A stretch of 24,052 bases of DNA from Actinomycetota bacterium (GCA_028696435.1 JAQVHC010000008.1:1-24052); one strand, 5' to 3'. Shown: positions 1 through 7,583, numbered from the stretch's first letter. The notes: generated by a model not told the origin, from the letters alone. Made by a program: numbers and translations.

Positions 1-77
1 TATTTCATTATGGCGAATATACTATCAAAGAGGCAAAACAATACCTGAAATCTGAGGGGATAAATGTAAGAATTTAG
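1..77 (+). CDS. hisF: Imidazole glycerol phosphate synthase subunit HisF, 3' end only
   Basis: The third frame is open from the window edge to TAG at 75-77 and encodes 24 residues beginning FHYGEYTIKEAKQYL and ending GINVRI. HisF proteins end with a short helix and strand of this type (a GE(Y/F)TI-x-E-x-K-x-YL block and then G-(I/V)-x-VR(I/L)), so this is read as the HisF C-terminus. HisF is the cyclase half of the HisHF complex, making the imidazole ring and AICAR. The call fits the next gene, hisIE, a common histidine-operon neighbour. The fragment is too short for certainty, and the rest of the gene lies outside the window. Confidence 0.72.
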   Translation, partial: FHYGEYTIKEAKQYLKSEGINVRI

Positions 78-157
78 ATATGTTTAATTTTAACATGTGG
101 TAAAAAAGTTATATACTTACCTGAAGTCTAAATTATCTGAATTCTAAATGGATTAAA

Positions 158-193
158 ATGGGTAAAGAAATAAGAATGGATAAAGAAATAAAG
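158..193 (+). repeat. 18-bp tandem duplication at the hisIE start
   Basis: Positions 158-175 and 176-193 are adjacent 18-bp blocks that match at 15 of 18 positions. Both begin ATGG(G/A)TAAAGAAATAA. Each block supplies an in-frame ATG, so the duplication creates two alternative starts for hisIE. Confidence 0.75.
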
Positions 194-826
194 AAACAGG
201 AAAATAAAAAAGTTGGCCTTATTCCTGCTATAATACAGGATTATAAAACCGGTGAGGTTCTTATGCTTGCCTATATGAGTAAGGAATCACTTAAAAAAAG
301 CCTGGAAACGGGCACAACATGGTTCTGGAGCAGAAGCAGGAAAAAATTATGGAATAAAGGAGAGACATCAGGAAATATTCAGAAAATAAAGGACATTAAA
401 TATGATTGTTATGGAAATGCTCTATTGGTAAGTGTAGAGCAGATAGGAAATGCCTGCCATACTGGAAACAGGAGTTGTTTTTACAGAAATCTTAAAGATA
501 TTGAGAAAGACCTGGATTTTGAAAGATATTTGAAAGAAGACAGAGAAGAAAATATACTTGACGTATTATATGAGGTAGTTGAAAACAGAATAAAAAATAA
601 AGTTCCTGATTCCTATACTTACCGTCTACACAAAGAAGGGCTTGATAAAATAATAAAGAAGTTTGGTGAAGAAAGCATGGAGGTTATTCTGGCAGCAAAG
701 CACCAGAAGAAGCAGGATGTTATCAATGAAATAGCCGACCTTATCTATCATCTGATAGTTCTTATGGTCGAGAAAAAAATTACGCTGGATCAGGTATATG
801 AGGAATTAAGGAAGAGAAGAAAGTAA
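158..826 (+). CDS. hisIE: Bifunctional phosphoribosyl-AMP cyclohydrolase / phosphoribosyl-ATP pyrophosphatase (HisIE)
   Basis: This is a fusion enzyme for the second and third steps of histidine synthesis: HisE hydrolyses PR-ATP to PR-AMP, and HisI opens the adenine ring. Residues ~20-115 are the HisI domain, with LMLAYM, SRSRKKLWNKGETSGN and the cysteine pair in ACHTGNRSCF (C100, C107). Residues ~130-222 are HisE, with the acidic helices GEESMEVILAAK and NEIADLIYHLIVL. At 222 residues it has the usual fusion length. In the HisI metal motif, normally DCDxD, this protein reads DCYGN (residues 83-87), so two acidic ligands are replaced. The start may be ATG 158 or ATG 176. The two starts head near-identical 18-bp blocks encoding MGKEIR and MDKEIK, and neither has a strong ribosome site. 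The gene lies 80 bp after hisF and 19 bp before pfkA, so co-transcription is likely. Confidence 0.93.
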   Translation: MGKEIRMDKEIKKQENKKVGLIPAIIQDYKTGEVLMLAYMSKESLKKSLETGTTWFWSRSRKKLWNKGETSGNIQKIKDIKYDCYGNALLVSVEQIGNACHTGNRSCFYRNLKDIEKDLDFERYLKEDREENILDVLYEVVENRIKNKVPDSYTYRLHKEGLDKIIKKFGEESMEVILAAKHQKKQDVINEIADLIYHLIVLMVEKKITLDQVYEELRKRRK

Positions 827-845
827 ATAAAGCAGGAGAGTAATT

Positions 846-1814
846 ATGGTAAAAGAGAAAAGAAGGATTGCAATAATCACAAGTGGTGGGGACGCAAGCG
901 GTATGAATGCAGTTATAAGAGCAGTCACAAGATATGGAATTTATCGCGGTTTTGAAGTATATGGATTTTACGAAGGATTTAAAGGACTGATTAATAATAA
1001 ATTTGAGGTACTTGATTCAAATTCAGTTGGTGGAATCATTGATAGGGGCGGAACTTTTCTTTATTCAGCAAGATCGGAAGAGTTTAAATGTAAAACCGGT
1101 CAAAAGAAAGCAATAGAGAATTTAAAAAATAATAAAATAGAAGGGCTTATTGTAGTTGGTGGTAATGGCTCATTCAGGGGCGCTCATGATCTTCACGAAC
1201 AGGGAATACAGGTTATTGGTATACCCGCAACTATAGATAATGATGTCGCTGGCACCGATTACAGTATTGGATTCGATACAGCTCTAAATGTAATAATTGA
1301 CCTTGTGTCAAAAATAAGGGACACTGCATCTTCTCACGATAGAACATTTGTAGTAGAAGTAATGGGGAGAAATTCAGGAATAATTGCAGTAAATACCGGG
1401 ATTGCATGTGGAGCAGATTATATATTAATTCCTGAAATAGAAGTTGATCTTGCTAAAATTGCAGCGCAAATAAAAAAACATAGAGCAGGAAAGAGACATA
1501 CTTTGATAATAGTGGCGGAAGGCGCTGCAAGCGCTGCCGAGGTTGCTTCTTCAATCAAACTGCTCTCTGGCCATGAGGTCAGAGTATCTGTGCTTGGCCA
1601 TATACAGAGAGGAGGTTCTCCTTCAGCTCTTGACAGGGTGCTGGCCGCCAAATTTAGTAAGAAGGCTGTAGATTTATTGATTGAGGGTGAAAGCGATTGT
1701 ATGGTTGGAATCAAGAGCATGAGAATAATAAAAAATAAATTTATGGATGTTTTAGAGGCTAAAAAGGATATCGACAGAGAATTATATAAACTGGCGCATA
1801 CACTTTCTATATAA
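846..1814 (+). CDS. pfkA: ATP-type 6-phosphofructokinase
   Basis: This enzyme phosphorylates fructose 6-phosphate to fructose 1,6-bisphosphate, the committed step of glycolysis. Family motifs run in order: the ATP loop TSGGDASGMNAVIR near the N-terminus, GGTFLYSAR, VVGGNGSFRGA (residues 103-113), the catalytic PATIDND (residues 128-133, with D131 as the likely base), RDTASSHDRTFVVEVMGR with the substrate-binding arginine and MGR motif, and GHIQRGGSPSA.LDR near the end. Its 322 residues match the ~320-residue bacterial PfkA. Gly108 follows the ATP-dependent type rather than the aspartate of pyrophosphate-dependent enzymes. The preceding residue is Asn107 where E. coli PfkA has the Mg-binding Asp103. 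AGGAG at 834-838 lies seven bases before the ATG, and the gene follows hisIE closely. Confidence 0.94.
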   Translation: MVKEKRRIAIITSGGDASGMNAVIRAVTRYGIYRGFEVYGFYEGFKGLINNKFEVLDSNSVGGIIDRGGTFLYSARSEEFKCKTGQKKAIENLKNNKIEGLIVVGGNGSFRGAHDLHEQGIQVIGIPATIDNDVAGTDYSIGFDTALNVIIDLVSKIRDTASSHDRTFVVEVMGRNSGIIAVNTGIACGADYILIPEIEVDLAKIAAQIKKHRAGKRHTLIIVAEGAASAAEVASSIKLLSGHEVRVSVLGHIQRGGSPSALDRVLAAKFSKKAVDLLIEGESDCMVGIKSMRIIKNKFMDVLEAKKDIDRELYKLAHTLSI

Positions 1815-1934
1815 TTTATATATGGGGTTTTAATATGAAGTTATTTCACTTTACTAAGTTTCACTCCAGATACTATGGCTTTAAAATTTTATAAAGTTAA
1901 TATTTAAAAATTAATCAGGAGAAAGATTAAAAAA

Positions 1935-2306
1935 ATGAAAAAATTATTATTAGTTATATTTATAGTTATTATTTCTACTACAGCTGTATTGAGTTTTAGC
2001 TGTAGCAGACCCGGCCTGAGCGGCACATTTGAAGGAACTCTACCCTGTGCTGACTGTCCTGGCATTCAAACTCTCATAACATTTAACTCTGATGGTACTT
2101 TTTATATGGAAGAAACCTATCTTGAAAGAAGTGTTGAGCCTGTGATCACAGAGGGGAAATGGGTTCTTAATGGAGATATAATTACATGTACTGCCGGTGA
2201 TTACAGGTTTGAGTATAAGCTTATTTCTGAAGATGAAATAAAATGGGCTCCGGACGGAGAAGAGATTACAGGAACCGATCTTAACTGGTCTCTCTTTAAG
2301 AAATAG
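1935..2306 (+). CDS. NlpE-domain small secreted protein, possible lipoprotein
   Basis: The protein has 123 residues. Residues 1-22 form a lysine-led hydrophobic signal sequence followed by Cys23. The cleavage context LSFSC is an imperfect lipobox, so lipidation is possible but unproven. The mature part resembles the N-terminal domain of the copper/envelope-stress lipoprotein NlpE: GTFEGTLPCADCPGIQT carries the C-x-x-C pair, followed by the typical FNSDGTF, a Y-L-E-R segment and G-K-W beta strands. Proteins with this small beta-barrel domain sit outside the cytoplasmic membrane; the role here is unknown and metal binding through CADC is only a suggestion. AGGAG at 1917-1921 is 13 bases from the ATG, a rather long spacing. 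The gene has its own 120-bp spacer after pfkA and converges on the tRNA gene. Confidence 0.72.
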   Translation: MKKLLLVIFIVIISTTAVLSFSCSRPGLSGTFEGTLPCADCPGIQTLITFNSDGTFYMEETYLERSVEPVITEGKWVLNGDIITCTAGDYRFEYKLISEDEIKWAPDGEEITGTDLNWSLFKK

Positions 2307-2321
2307 CCTTTAAGAAATAGC
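2294..2321 (+). repeat. Perfect 14-bp tandem duplication over the stop codon of the NlpE-domain gene
   Basis: CTTTAAGAAATAGC occurs at 2294-2307 and again, without a mismatch, at 2308-2321. The first copy contains the gene's terminal codons and TAG stop (2304-2306). Confidence 0.9.
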
Positions 2322-2402
2322 AGGGTTTTTAACTGAAAAATTTAAGACCCGGACAATACTATTATTTTTGAATCTATAAATTTTCTATTTTAGAAATCTA
2401 TG

Positions 2403-2422
2403 CCGGATTTAACCGGATTTAA
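2403..2422. repeat. 10-bp tandem repeat touching the tRNA 3' end
   Basis: CCGGATTTAA is repeated perfectly at 2403-2412 and 2413-2422, immediately beside the encoded CCA of the tRNA-Leu gene. On the tRNA strand it is the first transcribed sequence after the mature end. There is no T-run or strong hairpin that would mark a terminator here. Confidence 0.8.
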
Positions 2423-2511
2423 TGGTGCCGGAGATCGGGGTCGAACCGACACGAACCTCGCGGTTCACTGGATTTTGAGTCCAGCGCGTCTGCCAATTCC
2501 GCCACTCCGGC
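2423..2511 (-). tRNA. tRNA-Leu (anticodon CAA, reads UUG)
   Basis: Read on the - strand, the acceptor arm GCCGGAG pairs with CTCCGGC, followed by discriminator A and an encoded CCA. The anticodon stem CTGGA/TCCAG encloses the loop CTCAAAA, giving anticodon CAA. A long variable arm (GAACC-GCGA-GGTTC) marks a class II tRNA, and the T arm GTCGG-TTCGACC-CCGAT is intact. Length is 86 bases plus CCA. It is the only - strand gene in the window. Confidence 0.96.
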
Positions 2512-2531
2512 TCTTGAGAAATGCTTGAGAA

Positions 2532-2560
2532 ATAATACAATTTATCCAGATTAATATCAA
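2532..2560 (-). promoter_or_regulatory. Promoter of tRNA-Leu
   Basis: On the - strand TTGATA (2555-2560) is followed after exactly 17 bases by TATTAT (2532-2537). This is near the sigma-70-type consensus, and transcription would start about 14 bases before the mature 5' end of the tRNA. Confidence 0.75.
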
Positions 2561-2578
2561 GAATCTGTAAAATTGATA

Positions 2579-2609
2579 TTGTAAAAAATTATTTGTCAGA
2601 TGTTATAAT
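2579..2609 (+). promoter_or_regulatory. Candidate promoter toward polA
   Basis: A perfect extended -10 element (TG-T-TATAAT, 2601-2609) is preceded by a weak TTGTAA (2579-2584) at 19 bases. Extended -10 promoters tolerate a poor -35. It lies ~275 bases before polA and is divergent from the tRNA promoter. Confidence 0.5.
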
Positions 2610-2782
2610 ATATAGTTGTATAATTGAACCCGGCTATTTTAAATCTATTATTTGAATGAAGTATCCGGAAGAAAATATGCTTGAGTAAATCATCCGGTAT
2701 AAAGTATCTGCAACTAGATGATTATTAGAGATAATTATTATGCGGTATCTGTATATAGTAAATATAGTAAAATAGTAAAATA

Positions 2783-2822
2783 CCGGATACAAAGTGGCCG
2801 GGCATCAATCCCCGGTATCCGG
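2783..2822 (+). promoter_or_regulatory. Two-tier hairpin in the polA leader
   Basis: CCGGATAC (2783-2790) pairs with GTATCCGG (2815-2822). Inside it, CGGG (2799-2802) pairs with CCCG (2811-2814) around an eight-base loop, leaving an eight-base bulge at 2791-2798. There is no T-run after it, so it is not a typical terminator. Its function is unknown. Confidence 0.55.
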
Positions 2823-2884
2823 CATACAGTACATGGTATTAGAGGGATATAGTCTTTATAGCCAGCGGCAGGTGTTAATTATTA

Positions 2885-5746
2885 TTGGAAAAGAATAAAA
2901 AAAATAAAGCGATTTTAATAGACGGAAATAATATTGCATACAGGGCATTTTATGCAATCCCTGAAACCATATCAACATCATCAGGCATAGCCACAAACGC
3001 TGTTTTAGGATTTACAAATATGCTTCTAAAGCTGATAGAGCAGGAGAATCCCGATACAATAATATGTGCCTTTGATAGTAAAAAACCAACTTTCAGGCAT
3101 GAATTATTTGATCGCTATAAAATCCAGAGAAAGAAGATGCCTGTCAGCTTATCGGAACAATTGCCACTGATAAAAGAAGTTTTAAATGTTTTTAATATAG
3201 CATGCCTGGAGAAAGATGGTCTGGAAGCCGATGATATACTTGCGGATATAGCGGAAAGCATAAAGGACGAATTTGACAGGGTTATAATAGTCTCGGGCGA
3301 TAAAGATATACTACAGCTTGTTTCTGATAAGATAAAAGTTATGTCTATTAAAAGAGGGATTACAGATACTGTAATGTTTGACAGAGAAGGAGTTGTAGAA
3401 AAGTTCGGGGTAGAGCCTGAAAGGATAAAAGACCTGCTTGCACTTATGGGAGATAGTTCTGACAATATACCCGGAATACCCGGAATAGGTCCGGGAACTG
3501 CGAAATCACTTGTAGCAAAATATGGTTCTGTAGAAGAAATTTATGAAAATCTGGATAAGATAGACAGTAGTCGCTTAAAGGAGCTTTTGTCAGTAAACAG
3601 GGATTTAGCCATTTTAAGTAAAGAGCTGACTACATTGAAAAGAGCCGGTGATATAAACATAAGAGAAGTAATAGATAATAGTTTTAAAAATATAAGTATC
3701 AATAAAGTAAAGCAGCTTTTTGAAAGTCTTGAATTCAAGAACCTGGAAAAAAAGCTTTATAATCTACAGGATAAGATAGATTTTAAAAAAGAAGATATTA
3801 AATCCGGCAAAACTGTTAAGAAAATAGATACAGTAAATAAAATTAATCTAAAACATTTAACCCCCGAATTATGTGATGAAATTTTAAACTATGGTTCCGG
3901 AAGCACTATTTATATGGCTCTCTGGGAAGCTTCCGATGAGTTCTATGGAATTGTTTTATATTATGGAGATGGCAGCGCATTTCTTGTAGGGAGAAAGGAA
4001 CTCGAAATTGATAAGATCAGGGAAAGCATAAAAAAATTACTGGAAAATAAAGAAAATAAGATTTCTGGCTTTGATTTCAAAAAGATATATAAAACATTAA
4101 AGAAATATGGAATCACCCTGGATGGAAAATATATAGATTATAAGATACTGTATTTACTCCTTAACCCGGTTAAGCCCAACACCACAATTGATGAGATAAT
4201 TTATGACCTCCTGAAGATAGAACCAGAAAGTATCGAGGGAGAGATTAGATCTGAAAAAGAAATTAAATCTGTTAAGAATAATGAAAGCACTGTTTTTATT
4301 ACTCCAGAAAGTGAAGATGGAGATAAAGACAAAAATAAAGGTGAAAGAAAACAGTTATCGCTTGATTTAAGTGGTGGAGGAGGTAGCAGCAGTAGTAGCA
4401 GCACAGGCAAAGAACAAATAGAAGATAAAAGCACAGAAGCTGTATATGAGCTTGAAATATTAAAGAGAAAATTAAGCCTTTATGAAAAAATTGAGAGTAG
4501 CTTACTTGAAGGGTTGTCAGAAGAAGATATGGAGGAGCTATACTGGAAAATAGAAGAGCCCCTTATAAGAATTCTTGCTGAGATGGAATATACAGGTGTG
4601 TGCATAGACAGGGAGTATCTGAATGATTTAATAAAAGAATATGACCGGGAAATAAAGAACCTCGAGAAAGAAATTTATGAGCTATGCGGTGAAAAATTCA
4701 ACATAAATTCTTCACGTCAATTAGCGGAAGTATTATATAATAAACTCGGCCTTCCTGCTGTAAAACGAACCAAAACAGGATTGTCCACAGATGCCGAATC
4801 CCTGAGAGCAATATATGATAGTTCACCGGTTATAGCGAAAATCCTTGACTACAGGGAAAAAACCAAACTTAAAAACACCTATATAGATGTTCTTCCCAGA
4901 TTAATTGACCCTGTAGATTTAAGAGTGCATGCAACATATCATCAGCTCGGGACATCTACAGGAAGGATAAGCAGCAGTGACCCCAATCTTCAAAATATTC
5001 CGGTAAGAACGGAGTATGGCAGGCAGATAAGGAAAGCATTTATACCCGGAGCCGGTTATGATCTTATAATGTCTGCAGATTATTCCCAGATTGAATTGAG
5101 AATTCTCGCGCACCTTTCGGAAGATGAAATTCTCATAGATTCCTTCAGGAAGGATGAAGATATACACGCGAGGACAGCGTCGGAGCTTTTTGATGTTGAT
5201 TATAATGAAGTAACAGAGGAGTTAAGGAGAAAAGCAAAGACCATAAATTTCGGGATAATATATGGGATGACAGAATATGGGCTTATGAACAGACTCTCCA
5301 TTCCGGAAGAAGAGGCAAGAGAATATATCAAAAAATATTTTGAGAGGTATCAGGGTGTAAATAAATATTTGAAATTCCTGGTAGATGAAGCGTATAAAAA
5401 GGGCTATTCTACAACAATTTTTGGCAGAAAAAGATATTTAAGAGAGCTGGGGAGCAGTAATAGTCAGGTAAGGAGCCTCGGTGAGAGATATGCAGTAAAT
5501 ACGCCTATACAGGGAAGTGCTGCTGATATAATAAAGCTTTCGACAATAGTGCTTTTTGATAAATTAAAATCAGAAAAAATAGACAGTAATATCATTTTAC
5601 ATGTTCATGATGAACTTGTACTGGAGTTAAAAGAGAAAGACAGTGAGATTATTAGAAAAATATTAAAAGAATCAATGGAAAATTGTGTAAAACTAAAAGT
5701 AAATCTTAAAGTCGATATAAAAAGCGGCGTAAACTGGTATATTTGA
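2885..5746 (+). CDS. polA: DNA polymerase I
   Basis: This repair and Okazaki-fragment polymerase has 953 residues. Residues 1-~300 are the 5'-3' flap exonuclease (LIDGNNIAYRAFYA, EADDILA, SGDKDILQL, GDSSDNIPGIPGIGPGTA). The middle is a degenerate 3'-5' exonuclease fold without the FDTET and NLKYD-type acidic motifs, so proofreading is probably absent. Residues ~560-953 are the polymerase, with motif A DYSQIELR (D732), motif B RRKAKTINFGIIYG (K785) and motif C VHDE (D909). A charged low-complexity segment with Gly4Ser6 (residues 497-506) joins the exonuclease and polymerase parts. The start is TTG 2885, ten bases after AGGTG (2870-2874). It gives the expected N-terminus and no better ATG exists. 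polA precedes rpsA, as in Actinobacteria, and supplies gap filling for the UvrABC repair genes further on. Confidence 0.97.
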   Translation: MEKNKKNKAILIDGNNIAYRAFYAIPETISTSSGIATNAVLGFTNMLLKLIEQENPDTIICAFDSKKPTFRHELFDRYKIQRKKMPVSLSEQLPLIKEVLNVFNIACLEKDGLEADDILADIAESIKDEFDRVIIVSGDKDILQLVSDKIKVMSIKRGITDTVMFDREGVVEKFGVEPERIKDLLALMGDSSDNIPGIPGIGPGTAKSLVAKYGSVEEIYENLDKIDSSRLKELLSVNRDLAILSKELTTLKRAGDINIREVIDNSFKNISINKVKQLFESLEFKNLEKKLYNLQDKIDFKKEDIKSGKTVKKIDTVNKINLKHLTPELCDEILNYGSGSTIYMALWEASDEFYGIVLYYGDGSAFLVGRKELEIDKIRESIKKLLENKENKISGFDFKKIYKTLKKYGITLDGKYIDYKILYLLLNPVKPNTTIDEIIYDLLKIEPESIEGEIRSEKEIKSVKNNESTVFITPESEDGDKDKNKGERKQLSLDLSGGGGSSSSSSTGKEQIEDKSTEAVYELEILKRKLSLYEKIESSLLEGLSEEDMEELYWKIEEPLIRILAEMEYTGVCIDREYLNDLIKEYDREIKNLEKEIYELCGEKFNINSSRQLAEVLYNKLGLPAVKRTKTGLSTDAESLRAIYDSSPVIAKILDYREKTKLKNTYIDVLPRLIDPVDLRVHATYHQLGTSTGRISSSDPNLQNIPVRTEYGRQIRKAFIPGAGYDLIMSADYSQIELRILAHLSEDEILIDSFRKDEDIHARTASELFDVDYNEVTEELRRKAKTINFGIIYGMTEYGLMNRLSIPEEEAREYIKKYFERYQGVNKYLKFLVDEAYKKGYSTTIFGRKRYLRELGSSNSQVRSLGERYAVNTPIQGSAADIIKLSTIVLFDKLKSEKIDSNIILHVHDELVLELKEKDSEIIRKILKESMENCVKLKVNLKVDIKSGVNWYI

Positions 5747-5771
5747 AGCCGGTGTAACTGGTATAATTGAA
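5732..5771 (+). repeat. 16-bp repeat echoing the polA stop region
   Basis: AACTGGTATATTTGAA (5732-5747), which contains the last codons and TGA of polA, recurs at 5756-5771 with one mismatch. The copies are offset by 24 bp. Confidence 0.85.
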
Positions 5772-5852
5772 AAAATTTCGTATAATATTGATTATTCTTT
5801 ATATGCATGTTATTCTTTTCAGATATTAAAAAAGGAGATAAATTTATAAAAA

Positions 5853-7268
5853 ATGACAGAAAAAAATTTTACTAAAAAAATAACAAACGAAAATTACATG
5901 GTAGAAGATGAAAGCGGCAGATTGGTTCCCAACTATGATTTAACGATGATTAGCCTTAATGATGGTGACATTATCAGGGGAAAAGTGGTGAAAATTGATA
6001 AAGATGAGGTTCTGGTAGATGTTGGTTTTAAATCTGAAGGAGTTATACCGCTGAATGAATTATCTATTAGAAGCAATGTAAAACCCGAAGATATTTTAAA
6101 GGTTGATGATGAAATAGAAATAATGGTTCTTCAAAAGGAAGACCAGGACGGGCGATTAATATTATCAAAAAAAAGAGCTGAAGTAGAACAAAATTTTGAT
6201 AGAATAGAAAAAATATATCAGAGCGGCGAGACGGTTGAGGGAGAAATTATAGAATGTGTAAAAGGTGGATTGATTGTTGATATAGGGTTGAGAGGTTTTT
6301 TACCTGCATCTCTGATAGATATAAGAAAAACAAAAGATCTCGAATCCTATATTGGTGAGAAATGTATCTGCAAGATTATCGAAGTAGACAGGAATAGAAA
6401 TAACGTAGTGTTATCAAGAAAAGTTATCATAGAGGATGAGAAAAAAGAACAGAGAAAAGAAATACTGAGCAGTATGGAAGTTGGCCAGATAAGGAAAGGT
6501 TTAATTACGAGTATAGCTGATTTTGGAGCATTTGTTGATGTGGGCGGAGTTGATGGCCTGATTCACATTTCAGAACTTTCATGGAACCATGTAAAACATC
6601 CTTCTGAAGTAGTAAGCGTTGACCAGGAAGTAGATGTAGAGATACTTGATATCGATTACGAAAAACAGAGGTTATCACTGGGGTTAAAACAAACCCAGAA
6701 AGACCCGTGGGTTGAAAAGATAAAGAAATATTCAGTTAAAGATATGGTAATGGGCAAAGTTACAAGGATTGTAAAATTTGGCTTATTTGTTGAAATCGAA
6801 GATGGTATTGAAGGGCTAGTGCATATATCTGAGTTAAGCGACAGGCAGGTTAAAAGGCCAAGTGATGTTGCAAAAATTGGTGATGAGCTAATGGTTAGAA
6901 TTATTGATATAGACTATGATAGAAGAAGAATGGCCTTTAGTATCAGACAGGTAGAAAATCCTGTTGAAGAAAAAGAAGAAAAAACATCAGAAAAAGAAAG
7001 AAAAACTGACAGTGGTGAAGAAGCAAAAGCCAGCAAAGTAGAAGATAAAGAAATAAAAGAAGTAGAAGAAACTGCTACAGAAGATACAGAAAAAGCCGGT
7101 AAAGATATAAAAGATAAAGCAGATTCAGTAGATACAGAAGATCTAGATACTTCTATTGAGGAAGAGAAAATTTCTGGTGAAGATATAGAAGATAATGAGG
7201 ATTCTGATAAAAAGAGAAAGATAGAAGAACTTGTAAAAGAGATGAAAGACGAAGCAAATCTGGAATAG
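5853..7268 (+). CDS. rpsA: 30S ribosomal protein S1
   Basis: S1 is the ribosomal mRNA-binding protein that helps the 30S subunit capture and unfold messages. Four S1 (OB-fold) RNA-binding domains are visible at residues ~37-107, 125-191, 209-279 and 295-366. The last two are the most canonical, with FGAFVDV/GLIHISELS and FGLFVEI/GLVHISELS. Four domains are usual for actinobacterial and other Gram-positive S1, against six in E. coli. Residues 367-471 form an acidic, lysine- and glutamate-rich, probably disordered tail. GGAG (5834-5837) lies 15 bases from the ATG, which is longer than usual, but there is no closer in-frame start. The gene lies between polA and coaE, its conserved actinobacterial place. 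Confidence 0.95.
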   Translation: MTEKNFTKKITNENYMVEDESGRLVPNYDLTMISLNDGDIIRGKVVKIDKDEVLVDVGFKSEGVIPLNELSIRSNVKPEDILKVDDEIEIMVLQKEDQDGRLILSKKRAEVEQNFDRIEKIYQSGETVEGEIIECVKGGLIVDIGLRGFLPASLIDIRKTKDLESYIGEKCICKIIEVDRNRNNVVLSRKVIIEDEKKEQRKEILSSMEVGQIRKGLITSIADFGAFVDVGGVDGLIHISELSWNHVKHPSEVVSVDQEVDVEILDIDYEKQRLSLGLKQTQKDPWVEKIKKYSVKDMVMGKVTRIVKFGLFVEIEDGIEGLVHISELSDRQVKRPSDVAKIGDELMVRIIDIDYDRRRMAFSIRQVENPVEEKEEKTSEKERKTDSGEEAKASKVEDKEIKEVEETATEDTEKAGKDIKDKADSVDTEDLDTSIEEEKISGEDIEDNEDSDKKRKIEELVKEMKDEANLE

Positions 7269-7583
7269 TATCAGCGATAGTGACAAAAAGATTACATCAT
7301 TAACAGTAATAACAGGCAGAGTGCTACTATAGCAATTAGCAGTGTATCAGAATCAGAGACAGCGTCAGTACAGTTCAGGTTTTTAAAATATATGTAATAT
7401 CACAACTTTATATTATTTATATCTTATACAAGCATAAATTATGTGATTTATTATGGTAGCTATTATTATAAATATATTGTAAAACCGGTGTGAGGAATAT
7501 AAATCTACTCTAAAAGCCGCACTACCAGCAGTACCCTTAAAAATCATTAATCATTAGCTGACACTATAAATATTCTGGAAAAA
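7269..7583. other. Gene-free spacer after rpsA
   Basis: This AT-rich stretch has no convincing reading frame, RNA gene or U-tract terminator. Several GTATCAG/GTCAG-like words recur loosely at about 7268-7375. The short - strand reading frames further right overlap the coaE coding frame and show no family motif. Confidence 0.5.

Larger units (their letters stand above)
2512..2884. other. 373-base spacer between tRNA-Leu and polA: divergent promoters and CCGG-rich repeats
   Basis: No gene is seen. Beyond the two promoters, positions 2660-2824 contain five copies of a TATCCGG/CCGGTAT-like word in both orientations, for example near 2663, 2693, 2742, 2783 and 2813. There is also a run of ATAGTAAA-like units at about 2755-2783. 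The densest part folds into the hairpin listed separately. This would be a long leader of polA mRNA if the 2604 promoter is used. Confidence 0.5.

Noticed and set aside
2320..2350. Terminator after the NlpE-domain gene (GGGTTTTTAA ... TTTAAGACCC)
   Set aside because: The stem needs a mismatch and a wobble pair, and the T-run is more than ten bases away.
2403..2511. Integration (att) site at the tRNA-Leu 3' end
   Set aside because: The direct repeat there is only 10 bp, does not copy the tRNA end, and there is no integrase or foreign gene nearby.
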